From: Martinezella lusitana
Lineage (GTDB): Bacteria; Pseudomonadota; Alphaproteobacteria; Rhizobiales; Rhizobiaceae
DNA: 64,000 nt
Assembly: GCF_016901135.1 (NCBI RefSeq)
Contig: NZ_JAFEVL010000042.1
Coordinates: 124,001-188,000 of the forward strand
Direction: 5' to 3'
The notes under the pieces: generated by a model
The model's input: the letters and a program-made list of their open reading frames with translations, nothing else
The model's database searches: none
Told to the model about the DNA's origin: nothing
In this document: piece by piece, positions 27,538-37,113 of the stretch
Numbering within the stretch: the first letter of the stretch is position 1
Layout of the letters: each line of letters begins with the position of its first letter
Made by a program: the position numbers and the translations under genes

Positions 27538-28485
27538 ATGTTTAAAAAAGGTTTGCGCATTGTCATGGCAGCGGTTGCGATTGCACCGCTTCTGACGGGA
27601 GCAGCATGGGCCGCCGGCCAGATGACGATCATCGTCAACGATCCGTCCAACCCCTATTGGCTGACGGAAGGCAATGTCGCCAAGACAACGGCCGAAAAGC
27701 TCGGCTATACGGCAACGGTCGGTGCGCATAAGGGCGACACCAACACCGAGAGCAACCTGATCGACACGGCCATCACCAACAAGTCGGTTGCCATCATCCT
27801 CGACCCGGCCAATGCCGATGGTTCCGTCGGCGCCGTCAAGAAGGCCGTTGCTGCCGGCATCCCGGTTTTCCTGGTCAATGCTGAAATCAACCAGGAAGGC
27901 CTCGCCAAGGCACAGCTCGTCTCCAACAACGCCCAGGGTGCCGCTATCGGTGCGCAGCAGTGGGTCGAAGCTGTCGGCGACAAGGGCAACTATGCCGAAC
28001 TGTTCGGCGCGCCCTCCGACAACAACGCCGCTACTCGTTCGAACGGCTATGAGACTGTTCTGACGCAGTATCCTGATCTGAAGAAGGTCGCAAAGGAAGT
28101 CGCCAACTGGGACCGCACCCAGGGCCACAACAAGATGCAGTCCATGCTGCAGGCCCATCCGGATATCATCGGCGTGATCTCCGGCAATGACGAAATGGCC
28201 CTCGGCGCAATCTCTGCGCTCAAGGAAGCCGGCAAGCTCGCCAACATCAAGGTCGGCGGCTTCGACGGCTCCCCGGACGCTGTTGCAGCCATCAAGGCCG
28301 GCGAACTGCAGTATACGGTTCTGCAGCCGGTTGCCGTCTTCTCCGCAGAAGCCGTCAAGCAGGCCGACAGCTTCATCAAGACTGGCAAGACCGGTGCTAC
28401 GAGCGAAAAGCAGCTCTTCGATTGCATCCTGATCACCAAGGACAATGTCGACAAGTACACGGGACCGTTCGTCCTGTCCGAGTAA
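27538..28485 (+). CDS. eryG: Erythritol ABC importer, periplasmic binding protein (RbsB type)
   Basis: 315 residues with a clear signal peptide (VMAAVAIAPLLTGAAWA, cleaved before AGQ). The Peripla_BP_4 fold is shown by MTIIVNDPSNPYWLTEGNVA, SVAIILDPANADGSVGAVKK, VFLVNAEINQEG, IIGVISGNDEMALGAI and VGGFDGSPDAVAAIKAG. It captures the polyol in the periplasm and hands it to the permease. GGGAGAG sits seven bases before its ATG. The importer reads away from eryA, and both operons probably share control. Confidence 0.9.
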   Translation: MFKKGLRIVMAAVAIAPLLTGAAWAAGQMTIIVNDPSNPYWLTEGNVAKTTAEKLGYTATVGAHKGDTNTESNLIDTAITNKSVAIILDPANADGSVGAVKKAVAAGIPVFLVNAEINQEGLAKAQLVSNNAQGAAIGAQQWVEAVGDKGNYAELFGAPSDNNAATRSNGYETVLTQYPDLKKVAKEVANWDRTQGHNKMQSMLQAHPDIIGVISGNDEMALGAISALKEAGKLANIKVGGFDGSPDAVAAIKAGELQYTVLQPVAVFSAEAVKQADSFIKTGKTGATSEKQLFDCILITKDNVDKYTGPFVLSE

Positions 28486-28492
28486 TGATATC

Positions 28493-28516
28493 GGGGGCGC
28501 CGGCAACGGCGTCCCC
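28493..28516 (+). terminator. Hairpin after the importer operon
   Basis: GGGGGCGCC (28493-28501) pairs with GGCGTCCCC (28508-28516) with one G-T pair and a six-base loop, seven bases after the binding-protein stop. There is no T-run; it may stabilise mRNA ends or be a weak terminator ahead of the next DeoR gene. Confidence 0.5.
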
Positions 28517-28670
28517 ACCCATGCGCCGTTATAACTTGCAGCGCTCTGTTAAACATCAGGCAGAACTTGCGGCGAGCCCGATAGCAAACTGTTCTGTATC
28601 GTCTTTTTGCCTTGACATGATATTCACGGCACCAAGCTGACATCCGTAAGGCTCAGCCTCAGAGGCCAAA

Positions 28671-29513
28671 GTGACCCAGAAAACAAGCCCCGCATCATTC
28701 CTGCAAGACGAACTGCCGAGCGATAGCCGGCATTCACGCCAGCTCGCCCGGCGCCAGCTGATCGCCGAGGCGGTCATGGCGGAAGGATCGATGCGGATCG
28801 AAGATCTCACCGAGCGCTTCGGCATCAGCCTGATGACGGCGCATCGCGATGTCGATGAACTGGTGGCTCGGGGTCTGTTCCGCAAGACGCGCGGCATTGT
28901 CACGGCGGCCGCCACCAGCCTGATCGAATCGAGCGACGTCTATCGCGCCAACCGGCAGGCGAGCGAAAAGAAGATGATCGCTGGGGCCGCCATGCAATTC
29001 ATCGAGCCGGGCCAGGCGATCTTCCTCGACGATTCCACCACCGTGCTGCAGATGGCCTCGCAGCTGCCGGCCAAGGTGCCGCTGACGGCGATCACGAATT
29101 CGCTGACATTGATGAACGCATTGAAGGACATGCACGACGTCACGCTTCTGGCGCTTGGCGGGCAATACTACAACTGGTGCAACGCCTTTATGGGGCGGAT
29201 GACCATCAACGAGATCAACCGGTTGCGAGCCGATGTTGCCTTCATCTCGATGTCGGCCATCATCGACGACGTGGTGTTTCATCAGTCTCCCGAGATCGTC
29301 GACATCAAGCGGGCCATGTTCAACAGCGCGGCCAAACGCATCTTGCTCACCGACCACACGAAATTCGACCGGCGGGCGCTGCATAGTTTCGCGGCCCTGA
29401 GCGAGTTCGATGTCGTCATCGTCGATGAGAAAACGCCCGCTGCTCATCTCGAGCGCATGCAGAACAAGAATATCAATGTGGTCGTCGCCAGGAGCGACAA
29501 GGAGCGAACCTGA
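28671..29513 (+). CDS. Second DeoR-family regulator
   Basis: 280 residues from a GTG at 28671. The DeoR HTH is LARRQLIAEAVMAEGSMRIE, then LTERFGISLMTAHRDVDELV and FRKTRGI. The sensor domain has AIFLDDSTTVLQMASQL, VTLLALGGQYYNWCNAFMG and KRILLTDHTKFDRRALH. It differs from the regulator at 17144, so this block has its own control. It is followed after 53 bases by a sugar kinase and then a flavin dehydrogenase, which it probably represses. Confidence 0.85.
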   Translation: MTQKTSPASFLQDELPSDSRHSRQLARRQLIAEAVMAEGSMRIEDLTERFGISLMTAHRDVDELVARGLFRKTRGIVTAAATSLIESSDVYRANRQASEKKMIAGAAMQFIEPGQAIFLDDSTTVLQMASQLPAKVPLTAITNSLTLMNALKDMHDVTLLALGGQYYNWCNAFMGRMTINEINRLRADVAFISMSAIIDDVVFHQSPEIVDIKRAMFNSAAKRILLTDHTKFDRRALHSFAALSEFDVVIVDEKTPAAHLERMQNKNINVVVARSDKERT

Positions 29514-29566
29514 TGGCTGAGCCCAGCAAGGCTGCCTAAGGTCGTCCACCATCGGGAGAAATGAGA

Positions 29567-31096
29567 ATGCCGAGTCTGCTCGGAATTGACAGCGGTCTCA
29601 CCGTCACCAAGGCTGTCATCTTCGACATCGGCGGAACGCCGCTTGCCGTCGCCCGCCGCCGTGTCACGCAATTCATGCCCAAGGCGCGCCATGTCGAACG
29701 CGACATGGACGAGCTCTGGACGGCGACGGCCGATGCCATCGCCGAGGCGATCAAGCTCAGCGACCGCCCGGCAAGCGACATTCAGGCGATCGCGGCAACC
29801 GCTCATGGCGACGGCATCTATCTGCTCGACAAATCAAAGAGGCCGCTTGGACGCGCCATTCTTTCGCTCGACAGCCGTGCCGGAGCGATCGTGGAGCGAT
29901 GGCTGACGGGGCCGGTCGCCGACCAGTCCCTGGCGCTGACAGGCCAGGTGCCGCACGTGTCAGCGCCTTCGGCGTTGCTCGCCTGGATCAAGGAGCACGA
30001 GCCGGTCCGCTTCGCCGAGATCGGCCATATCCTGAGCTGCAAGGACTGGCTGCGCTTCTGCCTGACCGGCGTCGCCGGAACCGACCGCACTGAGGCCAGC
30101 ACCTCCTTTACCGACGTCTCGACTCAAGACTATTCGCCGGAGGCGCTGAAGCTTTTCGGTGTGGACAAATTGGTGGGCGCGCTGCCACATGCCTCGCAAT
30201 CCGACGAGGTCGTCGGCCATGTGACTGAAGCCGTCGCCAAACGCACCGGTCTTGCCGAGGGAACCCCCGTTGTCGCCGGCCTGCACGATGTGACGGCCTC
30301 AGCGCTTGGTGCCGGGGGTTATGCCGAAGGCGTCGTCGCCGTGATCGCCGGCACCTATTCGATCAACGAGACGCTGTCGTCGGAGCCGCGCGTCGATCGC
30401 CGCTGGTTCTGCCGCAACGCCATCGCGCCGGGTCAATGGAACAATATGTCGATCTCGCCGGCATCGACAGCCAACTACGACTGGTTTCTGGACCAGCTCT
30501 GCTCCAGCGAACGCTCGGGTGCCGAAGCCACTGGCCATTCGATCCACGCTTTGCTGGCACCGGAAATCGAGGCTGCCTTCAACCGGCCCTCGAGCGCGCT
30601 GTTCCATCCCTATCTGTTCGGCTCCCCCTATGGTGCGGCGGCGAGCGCCGGCTTCTTCGGGCTTGGCGGCTGGCACGACCGCGGCGACATGCTGCGCGCT
30701 GTTCTCGAAGGTATCGCGTTCAACCACAAGATTCATGTAGACGCGTTAAGTGACGGTTTTTCCTTCAATCAGGCGAGACTGGCGGGTGGCGTGTCGCGCA
30801 ATCCGATCGTCGTGCAGATGTTTGCCGACGTGCTTGGAATCCCTGTCACCGTGACGGAAACCGATGAGGCGGCCGCCTGGGGTGCTGCTCTCTGCGCCGG
30901 CGCCGGCGTCGGGATCTATGCCGATCCGCAGAGCGATCCGCGCGATGTCGGCAAGATCGCCACGACCTATTACCCAGATTCCGCCCGCAGCGCCGACTAC
31001 CGTGTGCGTTATGAACTCTTCAAGGACATCGCCGACGCCATGACGCCGCTCTGGCCACGGATCGGCAATCTCGCAGCTCAACGCTCCCAAGACTAG
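29567..31096 (+). CDS. FGGY-family carbohydrate kinase, second polyol kinase
   Basis: 509 residues from the ATG at 29567 (GGGAG eight bases upstream; ATG 29561 is too close). FGGY landmarks: LLGIDSGLTVTKAVIFDIGG, AILSLDSRAGAIVERW, CKDWLRFCLTGV, ARLAGGVSRNPIVVQMFADV and DEAAAWGAALCAGAGVG. It is closer in style to the xylulose/lyxose-type kinases (LyxK) than to EryA. With the GlpD-like gene that follows, it repeats the eryA-eryB logic: phosphorylate a polyol, then oxidise the phosphate. The substrate could be threitol, a pentitol or glycerol-like; the sequence does not decide. Confidence 0.8.
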   Translation: MPSLLGIDSGLTVTKAVIFDIGGTPLAVARRRVTQFMPKARHVERDMDELWTATADAIAEAIKLSDRPASDIQAIAATAHGDGIYLLDKSKRPLGRAILSLDSRAGAIVERWLTGPVADQSLALTGQVPHVSAPSALLAWIKEHEPVRFAEIGHILSCKDWLRFCLTGVAGTDRTEASTSFTDVSTQDYSPEALKLFGVDKLVGALPHASQSDEVVGHVTEAVAKRTGLAEGTPVVAGLHDVTASALGAGGYAEGVVAVIAGTYSINETLSSEPRVDRRWFCRNAIAPGQWNNMSISPASTANYDWFLDQLCSSERSGAEATGHSIHALLAPEIEAAFNRPSSALFHPYLFGSPYGAAASAGFFGLGGWHDRGDMLRAVLEGIAFNHKIHVDALSDGFSFNQARLAGGVSRNPIVVQMFADVLGIPVTVTETDEAAAWGAALCAGAGVGIYADPQSDPRDVGKIATTYYPDSARSADYRVRYELFKDIADAMTPLWPRIGNLAAQRSQD

Positions 31097-31157
31097 ACAG
31101 CCAATTGCGCTGCGCGAACGATTTGTTTTCGCGGCTGTTCACCAGGACGATGATGTT

Positions 31158-32900
31158 ATGACCGATATGGCCGCCGATCTGAAACAACGCTTTTCCCGAC
31201 TTCAAGACGCAGATGTCGACGTCGTCATCCTCGGCGCCGGAGTCAACGGCGCGGGGCTCTTTCGCGACCTTTGCGCCCAGGGCGTCAACTGCCTCATCGT
31301 CGATAAATCCGATTTCGGCTCGGGAACGAGTGCGGCGCCATCGCGCCTCATTCACGGCGGCCTGAAATATCTGGAAACCGGCGAATTCGGGCTGGTCGCG
31401 CAATCGGCGCTCGAGCGCAATCTACTGCTGAAGAACGCGCCGCATTGTGTCGAGCCGCTGCCGACATTCGTGCCGATCTTCTCCTGGACGCGGGGCATCT
31501 GGGCCGCCCTTCGCACGCTGACGGGCTCGACCACGGCTCCCCGAAGCCGTGGTGCTGTGCTCGTCAAGATCGGGCTTGCGCTTTACGACTTCTTCGGCTC
31601 GCGCAACCGGGTGATGCCGCGCCACAGGTTCCTGCTGAAAAGCCGCGCGCTCAAGGAAATGCCGCATGTGACGCCTGAGATCGTCGCCGGCGGCATCTAT
31701 TACGACGCCAAGATCAGCCGGCCGGAACGGCTGGTCTACGAGCTGGTCAGCGACGGATTGGCGGCCAACCAGAAATCGTTAGCAGCAAACGCCACGACGC
31801 TGGTGTCTGCCACCGACGGCCTGCTGACCTTCCAGCGCTCGGACGGGTATGCCTTTTCGGTGAAGCCTAAGCTCGTCGTCAATGCCGCCGGGCCGTGGAT
31901 CGATCACGTCAATGCGGCGCTCGGCGCTCCCTCTCACCTGATCGGCGGAACCAAGGGGTCGCATATCCTGCTCGATCACCCGGAACTGGTGCGTGGCCTG
32001 AACGGCCATATGATCTATTTCGAGGCCGATGACGGCCGCATATGCCTGGTCTATGGCTATCTCGGCCAAGCGCTCGTCGGCTCGACCGACATTCCCTGCG
32101 ATGACCCCGACAATGTGCGCTGCGAAGAACCGGAAATCGAATATTTCCTCGATAGTGTCAGAGCACTCTTGCCAGGCCTCCGCGTCGAGCGCGACCAGGT
32201 GACCTACAGCTATAGCGGCATCCGTCCCCTGCCCGCCTCGGACGCCTCCTCGCCAGGCCTGATCAGTCGCGACCACTCCGCACCGGTCGTCGAAGCGCAG
32301 GCCGGACGGCCCTTCCCCGTTATTTCCCTCGTTGGCGGCAAGTGGACGACCTTCCGGGGTTTCGCCGAGGAAGTGTCCGATACCGTGCTGAAGCGCCTTC
32401 AGCGCACGCGCAAGACATCCACCGAGCGGTTGGCCATCGGCGGCGGACTGAATTTCCCGGTAAGCTCCAGCGAGCGCGCAGGCTGGATCCGATCGGTCGC
32501 CGCAAAGACCGGTGTGGAGGCAAGCAGGGTCGACGAGCTGCTAAGCCGATACGGCACCACCGCGGCGGCGATCCTCGGCCATCGTTCAGACTATGCCGAT
32601 AGCCAGCGCATCAGCGGCGCGCCTCGTCATAGCGCCCTCGAAATCGATTGGATCGCCCGCCAGGAGCTTGTCGTGCATCTGTCCGACATCGTCTTCCGCC
32701 GCACGACCATGGCGATCGAGGGACTTCTGACCATGTCGGGATTGCACGAAATCGCCACTATTGCGGCGGCGGCCCTGCAGTGGGATGCGCAACGACTGGC
32801 CAAGGAGATCGACGACGTCGTCACGTCGCTGTCGAAATTCCACGGCCAGACTCTGGCCGTGGAGAGCACGCGCCGGTCGGCAAGCCCGGCGTCACGCTGA
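31158..32900 (+). CDS. GlpD-like FAD-dependent polyol-phosphate dehydrogenase
   Basis: 580 residues of the glycerol-3-phosphate dehydrogenase/oxidase family: DVVILGAGVNGAGLFRDLC as FAD fold, SAAPSRLIHGGLKYLETGEF, LVVNAAGPWIDHVNA, IGGTKGSHILLDHPEL, LVGSTDIPCDDPDNV and LVGGKWTTFRGFAEEV. It carries a C-terminal domain like full-length GlpD, about 75 residues more than EryB. It probably feeds electrons to ubiquinone at the membrane. It follows the second kinase by 61 bases and converges on the aldolase gene, with an 11-base gap. Confidence 0.85.
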   Translation: MTDMAADLKQRFSRLQDADVDVVILGAGVNGAGLFRDLCAQGVNCLIVDKSDFGSGTSAAPSRLIHGGLKYLETGEFGLVAQSALERNLLLKNAPHCVEPLPTFVPIFSWTRGIWAALRTLTGSTTAPRSRGAVLVKIGLALYDFFGSRNRVMPRHRFLLKSRALKEMPHVTPEIVAGGIYYDAKISRPERLVYELVSDGLAANQKSLAANATTLVSATDGLLTFQRSDGYAFSVKPKLVVNAAGPWIDHVNAALGAPSHLIGGTKGSHILLDHPELVRGLNGHMIYFEADDGRICLVYGYLGQALVGSTDIPCDDPDNVRCEEPEIEYFLDSVRALLPGLRVERDQVTYSYSGIRPLPASDASSPGLISRDHSAPVVEAQAGRPFPVISLVGGKWTTFRGFAEEVSDTVLKRLQRTRKTSTERLAIGGGLNFPVSSSERAGWIRSVAAKTGVEASRVDELLSRYGTTAAAILGHRSDYADSQRISGAPRHSALEIDWIARQELVVHLSDIVFRRTTMAIEGLLTMSGLHEIATIAAAALQWDAQRLAKEIDDVVTSLSKFHGQTLAVESTRRSASPASR

Positions 32901-32910
32901 TCGCTCAAAT

Positions 32911-33975
32911 TCAGGAGAAGATCGGGTCCAGCGCGCCGGATTTGTAGCGCTTTGCCATTTCGGCGACGGAAAGCGGCTGGATTCGCGAGGCGTGGCCCGC
33001 TGTGCCGAACTGCTCGAAACGCTCCTTGCAGAGCTTCGTCAGCGCAGCCATGGCCGGCTTCATATATTTGCGCGGATCGAATTCGCTCGGGTCTTCCTGC
33101 AGCACGCGGCGGATCTGGCCGGTCATCGCCATGCGGCCGTCGGTATCGATGTTGATCTTGCGCACGCCATTCTTGATGCCGCGCTGGATCTCTTCGACAG
33201 GCACGCCCCAGGTCGGCTTCATCTGGCCGCCATATTTGTTGATGATCTCCTGCAGTTCTTCAGGAACCGATGAAGAACCATGCATAACGAGATGCGTGTT
33301 GGGCAGCTTGCGATGGATCTCCTCGATCACGTTCATCGCCAGCACCGAGCCATCAGGCTTGCGGGTGAATTTATAGGCGCCGTGCGAGGTGCCCATGGCG
33401 ATCGCCAGCGCATCGACCTTGGTTTCCCGTACGAATTTGACGGCCTCGTCCGGATTGGTGAGCAGCTGGTCATGCGAAAGCTTGCCTTCGGCGCCATGGC
33501 CATCCTCGGCCTCGCCCATGCCGGTTTCGAGCGACCCCAGCACCCCGAGTTCGCCTTCGACGGATATGCCGCCGAGATGCGCCATCTCGGTGACCGTCTT
33601 CGTCACGCCGACATTGTAATCCCAATCGGCTGGTGTCTTCGCATCGGCCTTGAGGGAGCCGTCCATCATCACGGAGGTGAAGCCGGCCTGGATGGCCGTC
33701 ATGCAGCTTGAGGGATCATTGCCATGGTCGAGATGCACACAGACCGGAATATGCGGATAGATTTCGACGACGGCGTCCATCATATGCTTCAGCATGATGT
33801 CGTTGGCGTAGGCTCTGGCACCTCTCGACGCCTGCATGATCACCGGTGCCCCAACGGCATCGCCCGCTTCCATGATGGAGAGTGCTTGCTCCATATTGTT
33901 GATATTGAAAGCAGGAACGCCGTAGCCGTTTTCAGCGGCATGATCGAGCAGTTGCCTCAAGGTGATACGTGCCAT
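32911..33975 (-). CDS. Class II fructose-bisphosphate aldolase (Calvin-cycle subtype)
   Basis: 354 residues beginning [19 protein letters not shown]. Zinc and substrate motifs: [60 protein letters not shown] and [16 protein letters not shown]. It matches the Fba/CbbA subtype of proteobacteria. It may cleave fructose 1,6-bisphosphate or a ketose phosphate generated by the neighbouring kinase and dehydrogenase. It is transcribed toward them from its own promoter region. Confidence 0.88.
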   Translation of the reverse strand: MARITLRQLLDHAAENGYGVPAFNINNMEQALSIMEAGDAVGAPVIMQASRGARAYANDIMLKHMMDAVVEIYPHIPVCVHLDHGNDPSSCMTAIQAGFTSVMMDGSLKADAKTPADWDYNVGVTKTVTEMAHLGGISVEGELGVLGSLETGMGEAEDGHGAEGKLSHDQLLTNPDEAVKFVRETKVDALAIAMGTSHGAYKFTRKPDGSVLAMNVIEEIHRKLPNTHLVMHGSSSVPEELQEIINKYGGQMKPTWGVPVEEIQRGIKNGVRKINIDTDGRMAMTGQIRRVLQEDPSEFDPRKYMKPAMAALTKLCKERFEQFGTAGHASRIQPLSVAEMAKRYKSGALDPIFS

Positions 33976-34162
33976 TCAACTCTCTCCTGGTCATGATGGG
34001 TGGCTAAGATCGTGTAGATGATGCCCCTTGAGCGGCGCGCCGGTTTACGACAGGGGAACGGGGTCCTCTGTCGTCGAAAAATCGTCGATATTTGGAAGGT
34101 ATCGGACGCCGTCCGTTTCATAAGCGAAGCTTCCATCGTGCGACGCATCATCTCGATATGTT

Positions 34163-34212
34163 CATAACGGATAATAGTGACAAAATCAGATAATTTATGA
34201 CATTTTGTTATG
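34163..34212. promoter_or_regulatory. Nested inverted repeats upstream of the aldolase, operator candidate
   Basis: CATAAC (34163-34168) pairs with GTTATG (34207-34212), and inside them ACAAAAT (34180-34186) pairs with ATTTTGT (34202-34208). The AT-rich GTTATG/ACAAAAT content is of the kind bound by DeoR-family repressors, two of which are in the window. Confidence 0.35.
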
Positions 34213-34330
34213 ATTTTTATGAAGAATTGCGGATCAATGTGGTTGCAGGCTTGTTTCCATTGCCGGCATGTCGTGATTGCCCCTGATGCGGATCCCCTCG
34301 ACTGAGCGCGACATCATTGCGCTTGCTTTA

Positions 34331-34381
34331 TTTATCTAAAAGCCCTTGACGTTGGGACCCAATCTGTTTTCTATAGATAAA
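34331..34381 (+). promoter_or_regulatory. Promoter and 8-bp inverted repeat before the oxidoreductase operon
   Basis: TTTATCTA (34331-34338) and TAGATAAA (34374-34381) are a perfect inverted pair bracketing a TTGACG (34346-34351) that could be the -35 box, with CTATAG (34371-34376) as a weak -10 at 19-base spacing. A repressor bound at both arms would cover the promoter. Confidence 0.4.
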
Positions 34382-34471
34382 AAACATTCACCGGGAGGAT
34401 CGATGGATGTCTACGTCTCAACACAGCACACGAACGACAGCGACTTGCCCTGAAGGCGCGGGGGTCTCGGC

Positions 34472-35608
34472 GTGAGCTCGCGGATCATCCAGTTCGGCAC
34501 CAGCCGTTTTTTGCAGGCGCATGCGGCATTCTTCGTGCACGAAGCCAGGCAATCCGGCCTGGATGTCGGCCCGATCACTGTCGTCCAGATTTCGGGTTCC
34601 AGCAGCAGAAGCGGGCGTGTCGGCGCATTCGGCAATCCGGAAGGCTATCCGGTCATCATCCGTGGTATGTCGAATGGCCAACCTGTGGACCGCACAGTGC
34701 GTGTCACCAGCGTCGATCGTGGCTTGTCCGCCCTTGATCATTGGGAAGAGCTTTCGCAACTCTTCGCCGAAGATGCCGAATTCATCATCTCCAACACCGG
34801 CGAAACGGGATACAAAACCTGGCCCGACGAGGATCGCTTTGGCGAGGACGGCCGAATTCCACGCTCGTTCCCGGCCAAGCTTGCAGCACTTCTCGTCAAG
34901 CGCTGGCGCAAGTCTGGCCGCCCGCTGGTGATCCTTCCCTGCGAATTGATGACGGGCAATGGTCGCGTCCTGAAGCAGACCGTTATCGACTGCGCCAAAC
35001 AAAACGGTGTGACAGCCGACTTCCTCAGGTGGTTGGACGATCATGTCGCCTTCGCCGAGACCCTGGTCGACCGGATCGTCTCCGAGCCGATCGAGCCGAT
35101 CGGCGCCGTCGCCGAACCCTATGCGCTTTGGGCGATCAGGCGCGCGCCGGGCGTCCGGCTGCCTTGTACACATGAGAGCATCGTGCTGACCGACGATCTC
35201 GAGCCATACGAGCGTCTCAAGCTGCATATTCTCAATCTCGGCCACACGTTCCTTGCTGAAACCTGGCAAAGAGAGGGCCGACCAGCCGACGAGACCGTGC
35301 GCGCCATCCTTGCCGATGCCGGCATTCGCGCAAGGCTGGACGCACTCTATCAAAACGAGGTCTTGCCCGGCTTTGCCGCAAACGGCATGGGCGATGAGGC
35401 AACAACCTATGTGACAACAACGCTCGACCGCTTCCTTAATCCGTTCCTCGATCATCGCATCGCCGATATCGCCCAGCATCATCCCGAAAAGGTGGCCCGG
35501 CGCATCCATGCTTTCCTGGATTGGGCTGAGAAGGCGGGTAGCGCATCAGACGCGTCTGTTCTGAGGCAGATCGCAGCGCGCTATCCTTTGAACGAGGCAA
35601 CGTCATGA
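34472..35608 (+). CDS. Mannitol dehydrogenase family oxidoreductase
   Basis: 378 residues from a GTG at 34472. The N-terminal Rossmann part starts SRIIQFGTSRFLQAHAAFF and includes EFIISNTGETGYKTW; FLRWLDDHVAFAETLVDRIV is the domain junction. The C-terminal helical domain has ERLKLHILNLGHTFLAE with the catalytic Lys and the LHxxxNLxHT-type motif. The family covers mannitol 2-dehydrogenase, D-mannonate, tagaturonate and altronate oxidoreductases; the sequence recalls the short UxaB-like forms. It is NAD(P)-dependent and cytoplasmic. It is followed by a zinc alcohol dehydrogenase about 150 bases downstream, so a two-step sugar-acid or alditol oxidation is plausible. Confidence 0.75.
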   Translation: MSSRIIQFGTSRFLQAHAAFFVHEARQSGLDVGPITVVQISGSSSRSGRVGAFGNPEGYPVIIRGMSNGQPVDRTVRVTSVDRGLSALDHWEELSQLFAEDAEFIISNTGETGYKTWPDEDRFGEDGRIPRSFPAKLAALLVKRWRKSGRPLVILPCELMTGNGRVLKQTVIDCAKQNGVTADFLRWLDDHVAFAETLVDRIVSEPIEPIGAVAEPYALWAIRRAPGVRLPCTHESIVLTDDLEPYERLKLHILNLGHTFLAETWQREGRPADETVRAILADAGIRARLDALYQNEVLPGFAANGMGDEATTYVTTTLDRFLNPFLDHRIADIAQHHPEKVARRIHAFLDWAEKAGSASDASVLRQIAARYPLNEATS

Positions 35609-35756
35609 GAGCAGCGGACCCTCAGATGCAAAGGGCGCGGTGGGGCTCGTGATCCGTAAGTTGAGCGACCGTCAGGCAATCGACTTGCGACATCAGTGGG
35701 ACACGGCATTCTAACAGCTATGGTCGGCGTCGCCGGCCGATCGAGAGCGTATCACC

Positions 35757-36767
35757 ATGAAAACATTGATCTGCGACGAACCCGACCGACTATCCCTGAT
35801 CGAACGCGATGTCCCCACCCCTGCGGAAGGCGAGGTACTGGTGCGCATCAGACGCATCGGCATTTGCGGCACGGATTTTCATATCTATCAGGGCAAGCAT
35901 CCCTTTCTCGAATATCCGCGCGTCATGGGCCATGAGCTCTCCGGCACGGTCGAGGATGCTGGCGAATCCACCCGCCTTAAAAAGGGAGAGAACGTCTACA
36001 TCGTTCCATACCTCGCCTGCGGCAAATGCATTGCCTGCCGCCGTGGCATAACCAATGCCTGTCAGAGCCTCGCCGTCCTCGGCGTCCACCGCGACGGCGG
36101 CATGACGGAGTTCATCTGCGTGCCGGAGCCCAATGTCGTCTCTGCCGGCAAAGCCTCGCTCGACGAAGCCGCGATGATCGAATTCCTGGCAATCGGCGCC
36201 CATGGCGTCAAGCGCGGCGGCATCACCACGACCGACCGCGTTCTCGTCGTCGGCTCCGGCCCAATCGGCATGTCCGCCATCATATTCGCCAAGGCGCGCG
36301 GCGCCGACGTGACCGTCATGGACATGCGCGAGGACCGCCTCGATTTCACGATCGCCTCGCTCAGTGCCGACCGGACGCTGCTCGCCAATGACGAGGCCGA
36401 AGCCCATGCAAAACGCCTGACCGACGGCGATTTCTTTGACGTGGTGATAGACGCGACCGGCAACGCCATGGCCATGCAACGCGGCTTCGGCTTCGTCGCC
36501 CACGGCGGCCGCTACGTGCTCGTCAGCGTCGTTCGCAACGACATCACCTTTTCCGATCCGGAATTCCACAAGCGCGAGACTACACTCTTTGCCAGCCGTA
36601 ACGCGCAGCCGGACGACTTTGCCGAAGTGGTGAAACAGATGGAAAATGGCCGTGTTCCGGCGGCTGCGTTGAATACCCATCGGGGTTCGCTGGAAGATGG
36701 ACCGACGCTCTTCAGAGAGTGGCTAAGGCCCGAAGCTGGGGTCATCAAGGCACTTTTGGAGGTCTAA
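35757..36767 (+). CDS. Zinc-dependent alcohol dehydrogenase (L-galactonate/L-idonate dehydrogenase-like)
   Basis: 336 residues of the MDR zinc family. The catalytic zinc site is IGICGTDFHIYQGKHPF and VMGHELSGTVEDAG; the structural zinc cysteines are in LACGKCIACRRGITNACQ; the cofactor fold is VLVVGSGPIGMSAIIFAKA. It is typical of sugar(-acid) C5 dehydrogenases such as L-galactonate 5-dehydrogenase and L-idonate dehydrogenase. It lies downstream of the mannitol-dehydrogenase-like gene on the same strand and probably acts in the same unidentified pathway. Confidence 0.8.
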   Translation: MKTLICDEPDRLSLIERDVPTPAEGEVLVRIRRIGICGTDFHIYQGKHPFLEYPRVMGHELSGTVEDAGESTRLKKGENVYIVPYLACGKCIACRRGITNACQSLAVLGVHRDGGMTEFICVPEPNVVSAGKASLDEAAMIEFLAIGAHGVKRGGITTTDRVLVVGSGPIGMSAIIFAKARGADVTVMDMREDRLDFTIASLSADRTLLANDEAEAHAKRLTDGDFFDVVIDATGNAMAMQRGFGFVAHGGRYVLVSVVRNDITFSDPEFHKRETTLFASRNAQPDDFAEVVKQMENGRVPAAALNTHRGSLEDGPTLFREWLRPEAGVIKALLEV

Positions 36768-37113
36768 GTATCTCGCCGAACATAGCTCACAAACTGCACA
36801 TTGAAGTATTTTTTGATTCTTTATTGAGTTATCAAGCTACAATCCAAGTATGCTACAAAGAAATAGCTCTTGTATGAAGAAGAATTCCAGAATTTTATAA
36901 AATTGAGCGCACTATATCATCATCACACCGATTAAATCGCCATTATTCCGATATATTACTAATATATCTCTTCGCTCAATCAACAATCGTAAACCTAACG
37001 TTAAGCCAAGCGTTCGTTTTGAAGCATAGAGAAATTTAGTGACTCGATCGATTCTCAAATTTAAACGAGCAAAAAGTCGAATGCGACTAGCGCTGGCAGC
37101 CCACCCTACATAT
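36768..37113. other. AT-rich gap at the edge of the glycan region
   Basis: About 350 AT-rich bases between convergent genes, holding no frame with family features. Composition changes sharply from the GC-rich dehydrogenase gene, marking the left border of what looks like acquired DNA. Confidence 0.5.

Larger units (their letters stand above)
33976..34471. other. AT-rich divergent promoter region
   Basis: Roughly 500 bases between the aldolase gene and the mannitol-dehydrogenase-like gene with no frame I would call. Two sets of inverted repeats are listed separately; otherwise nothing was recognised. Confidence 0.5.
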
